Positions 63,901 to 64,000 of a stretch of 64,000 nt of DNA are shown in pieces; the first letter of the stretch is position 1, and each line of letters begins with the position of its first letter. The DNA lies in assembly GCA_038503075.1 (NCBI GenBank), contig JBCAML010000007.1, positions 1,736,001 through 1,800,000 on the forward strand, written 5' to 3'. Position numbers and translations under genes: made by a program. The notes below the pieces were generated by a model. That model saw nothing but the letters and a program-made list of their open reading frames with translations, searched no databases and was not told the DNA's origin. This stretch comes from Gyromitra esculenta (lineage: Eukaryota > Ascomycota > Pezizomycetes > Pezizales > Discinaceae).

Positions 63901-64000
63901 ACACGTCACTGGATACGAACAGGTCCAATGAATTCGAAGTCGAACGCGACATAAGTGACAGTGAGCCATCATATTCTGACCTCCAAAGATAGACCTATCA
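60930..64000. other. 3-kb region without a supported gene
   Basis: Upstream of the repeat-tyrosinase gene. Open frames are all under 135 codons and none shows a recognisable motif; several overlap on both strands. A gene might continue beyond the window end, but nothing at 63.0-64.0 kb is recognisable. Confidence 0.5.

Overview
The window looks like nuclear DNA of a filamentous ascomycete. Genes carry several short introns (about 45-95 nt, GT..AG, often with a CTAAC/CTGAC-like branch point) and encode fungal families: PEX22, a CYP52-like P450, a CBM1 module, an AA11-like LPMO relative and secreted tyrosinases. Long gene-free stretches and pogo-type repeats suggest a relaxed genome. Pezizomycetes would fit, but the sequence does not prove it. 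No bacterial operons, rRNA or convincing tRNA genes were seen. I rebuilt the exon structures by hand; every multi-exon model given keeps frame across its junctions and ends at a stop.

Layout. 0.9-5.9 kb: PEX22-like peroxin (+) and a seven-exon long-chain alcohol oxidase of the GMC superfamily (-). 5.9-11.9 kb: gene-poor. 11.9-21.9 kb: mostly secreted proteins: an M43 zinc metalloprotease, an LPMO-like protein lacking its copper-binding histidines, a type-B carboxylesterase, a multi-pass membrane protein, and a short tyrosinase on the minus strand. 22-27 kb: gene-poor, with a 51-bp inverted repeat. 27-30.5 kb: a small RING/RBR-like protein and a secreted APP1-type (DUF2183) phosphatase-like protein. 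33.2-37.2 kb: a divergent pair of hydrophilic His/Thr-rich proteins. 37.8-39 kb: PL1 pectate lyase. 39-45.2 kb: repeat-rich, with two pogo-like MITEs, one carrying a nested inverted-repeat structure. 45.2-48.3 kb: a D-2-hydroxyacid dehydrogenase and an aldo/keto reductase (both -). 50.8-52.7 kb: CYP52-like P450 (+). 56.3-60.8 kb: a nine-exon gene for a ~1315-residue secreted tyrosinase built as signal peptide, CBM1, ~660 residues of Tyr/Pro/Ser/Thr tandem repeat, then a complete tyrosinase core.

The last protein is the most exciting find. A polysaccharide anchor, an extensin- or mussel-glue-like tyrosine repeat, and the enzyme that oxidises tyrosine lie on one polypeptide, which suggests a self-crosslinking wall or substrate adhesive. 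The P450 and the alcohol oxidase are both alkane/fatty-alcohol omega-oxidation types, and the PEX22 gene is peroxisomal, but they are not clustered tightly enough to call a pathway. Many enzymes here (protease, pectate lyase, esterase, tyrosinases) are secreted and fit a saprotrophic or plant-associated life.
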